Shown here in pieces: positions 11,282 through 12,791 of a stretch of DNA of 12,791 nt (position 1 is the stretch's first letter; every line of letters starts with the position of its first letter). The notes beneath the pieces are model-generated. The model did no database searches, was not told the origin of the DNA, and saw only the letters and a list, made by a program, of their open reading frames with translations. The stretch is from positions 1 through 12,791 of the forward strand of contig USEZ01000041.1 of NCBI GenBank assembly GCA_900553775.1. Direction: 5' to 3'. This DNA comes from an uncultured Slackia sp. Its GTDB lineage: Bacteria; Actinomycetota; Coriobacteriia; Coriobacteriales; Eggerthellaceae. The position numbers were made by a program, and so were the translations under genes.

Positions 11282-12791
11282 TCAGACCCTGTCTTCCAAG
11301 TCGAGCTGCATCAGGTTGACGTTTTCGCGCATCATCTTCGCCGTTGCGCGGTCAATCCTTCCCGCTTCGTACATGTCCTGGATGTGGTCGAGCTCGAGCA
11401 GGCATGCCAGGCGGCGCACTTCGGTCGCCTTATCCTCGGCGTGCGCGGCCGAAGCGATGCCCCGCCCCGCGCGCCTCGTGCGGCGCAGATCGCGCTGCAC
11501 CTCCACCATAAGCGCGCTGACATGCTCGGTGCGATACGCCGGGTCGTCGAGGCGCACGCGCAGGCGCGCAAGCACGTCCTCGAACGCCTTGCCCTGGAAT
11601 TCGCGCAATTCCGCCTCTTCCTGCGAGGAGTTCTTGAGCAGGTTCTTCTCGTGCAGCGCGCGTTTGAGGGAACGGACGACCAGCGACAGGCGGCTGCGGG
11701 CGATGCCCATCAGCCACCACACGTTGCGATCGTGGCAGACGAGGTCCATCTCCTGGCGCACGCGGCGCAAAAGCTTGTAGCCCACCATGGGCGAGACGGC
11801 GTCGTTTTCCAACGCCGACAGGATGAAGTCCTGCTCCCATCGCAATGCCTCGAGACGCAAGGGCGAATCGTCGTCTTCGTAGCCCGTCCCCTGCTTGATG
11901 CGGTCGATGCGGTCGTTGTACTGTTTCATGACCATCTGGGTGGCGCGGCGGTTTTCCTTGGTCTGGCGGGCGGCGAGGTCTTCTATCACAAGACGCAAAA
12001 CCTCGATCGACGCCTGGATGTCGCTTTCATAGACTTCGGCCTCTTCTTTTTTCGGCAGCAGCAGCGGCAAGACGAAATTGGCGAGCAGAAGCGTCACCAA
12101 GATGACGCCGCTCGCGAGAAAGATGAGGAAATCGCGCTGCGAGAACGAGCCGCCGAGCGCATCCATCGAATACGGGAGCGTGAACATGATCGAAAGCGTG
12201 ATGGCGCCCTTAGGCCCCGCAAGCGCCAAAGCGCACGACTCCACGAGCGATTCCCTCGTCACAAGGCGCACCGAGCGCAAAACGCGCTTGACCTGCTCGG
12301 GCGTTCCTCCGCTGTTGCGCTGCTCGTCGCGGGCCCGCTGCTTGCGGCCGATATAGCTCAACGCCATAAACCACGCCATGCGCACCCCGATCACGACGAC
12401 CGTCAAAAGCAGCACGATGGCGATGAGCTCGACGTTTCCGATGGAGCGGTCTTCCCAGGTGTCGATCATCGCATGGGGCAGCTGCAGGCCCAAAAGCACG
12501 AACACGACGCCGTTGAGCACGAAACCGAGCACCTTCCACACGCTTGCGGAGACGATCTTCATGCGGGCGATGTTGGGCCCGATGCTGCGATTCCTGAAAA
12601 GCGACCCCGAAAGGCCCGCCGCCACCACGGCGAGGATGCCCGAAACGTGGAGCTCTTCGGCGACGAGGAAGACGAGAAAGGGGGTGAGAACGTCGAAGAG
12701 CACGTGAAACGTGGTGTCCTCGAGGCCGAAGTCGCGCACGCGCGACGCGGCGAAGGCGAGCACGGCGGCGCACAGAAGACCGACGGCGATG
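11282..12791 (-). CDS. CPA1-family Na+/H+ antiporter, N-terminus outside the window
   Basis: This is the C-terminal 502 residues of a monovalent cation/proton antiporter of the NhaP/YjcE kind, which exchanges Na+ (or K+) for H+ across the cytoplasmic membrane in pH and salt control. The frame is open to the right edge and begins inside a hydrophobic helix, so the gene is cut by the window. About six membrane segments are visible, including the family segments EELHVSGILAVVAAGL, FVLLGLQLP and AGPKGAITLSIMFTLP, the last corresponding to the conserved GxRGA/GxKGA helix of this family. The membrane part ends near LLLPKKEEAEV (about 12050). A large soluble domain of roughly 255 residues follows, mostly helical and charged, which presumably lies in the cytoplasm and may regulate transport. 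It is transcribed ahead of tRNA-Leu. The substrate ion cannot be set from sequence. Confidence 0.9.
   Translation of the reverse strand, partial: IAVGLLCAAVLAFAASRVRDFGLEDTTFHVLFDVLTPFLVFLVAEELHVSGILAVVAAGLSGSLFRNRSIGPNIARMKIVSASVWKVLGFVLNGVVFVLLGLQLPHAMIDTWEDRSIGNVELIAIVLLLTVVVIGVRMAWFMALSYIGRKQRARDEQRNSGGTPEQVKRVLRSVRLVTRESLVESCALALAGPKGAITLSIMFTLPYSMDALGGSFSQRDFLIFLASGVILVTLLLANFVLPLLLPKKEEAEVYESDIQASIEVLRLVIEDLAARQTKENRRATQMVMKQYNDRIDRIKQGTGYEDDDSPLRLEALRWEQDFILSALENDAVSPMVGYKLLRRVRQEMDLVCHDRNVWWLMGIARSRLSLVVRSLKRALHEKNLLKNSSQEEAELREFQGKAFEDVLARLRVRLDDPAYRTEHVSALMVEVQRDLRRTRRAGRGIASAAHAEDKATEVRRLACLLELDHIQDMYEAGRIDRATAKMMRENVNLMQLDLEDRV

Overview
The window looks like an ordinary housekeeping stretch of a GC-rich bacterial chromosome, probably an actinomycetota gut-type organism of the class Coriobacteriia (Eggerthella/Slackia-like). 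That placement is inference: it rests on the high GC, strong Shine-Dalgarno sites and the mix of a [NiFe]-hydrogenase-type maturation protease with a TGS-less threonyl-tRNA synthetase. No 16S gene or other decisive marker is present. Every gene I can support lies on the minus strand, so transcription runs from the right edge to the left edge.

In transcription order: a CPA1-type Na+/H+ antiporter (11282 to the right edge, N-terminus missing); a tRNA-Leu(UAG) with encoded CCA (11079-11164); trigger factor (tig, 9579-10994, TTG start); a hairpin-bearing leader, then a tightly packed clpP-clpX-valS unit (gaps of 3 and 7 nt, each downstream ribosome binding site lying over the end of the previous gene); a 413-nt gap with hairpins, an unusual palindrome and a promoter; a small membrane protein with a double zinc ribbon (3767-4315) ended by a good terminator; thrS (1801-3561) ended by a textbook terminator; recO (798-1574); and a hydrogenase maturation protease (95-691). 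The left 94 nt hold no gene I can name.

Functionally the right half is protein quality control: trigger factor folds nascent chains at the ribosome, while ClpXP unfolds and degrades tagged or damaged proteins. valS is attached to the end of the clp unit, apparently co-transcribed and translationally coupled. The left half combines threonyl-tRNA charging, recombinational repair (RecO) and nickel-hydrogenase maturation, with no obvious shared theme.

I do not see a clear undescribed defence, mobile or biosynthetic system. The items most worth a second look are the near-perfect 37-nt palindrome abutting the -10 box of the zinc-ribbon membrane protein gene, that uncharacterised protein itself, the long hairpin that must sit in the clpP leader, the cluster of hairpins after valS including a plus-strand terminator-like element with no plus-strand gene, and the loss of the TGS domain from ThrRS.
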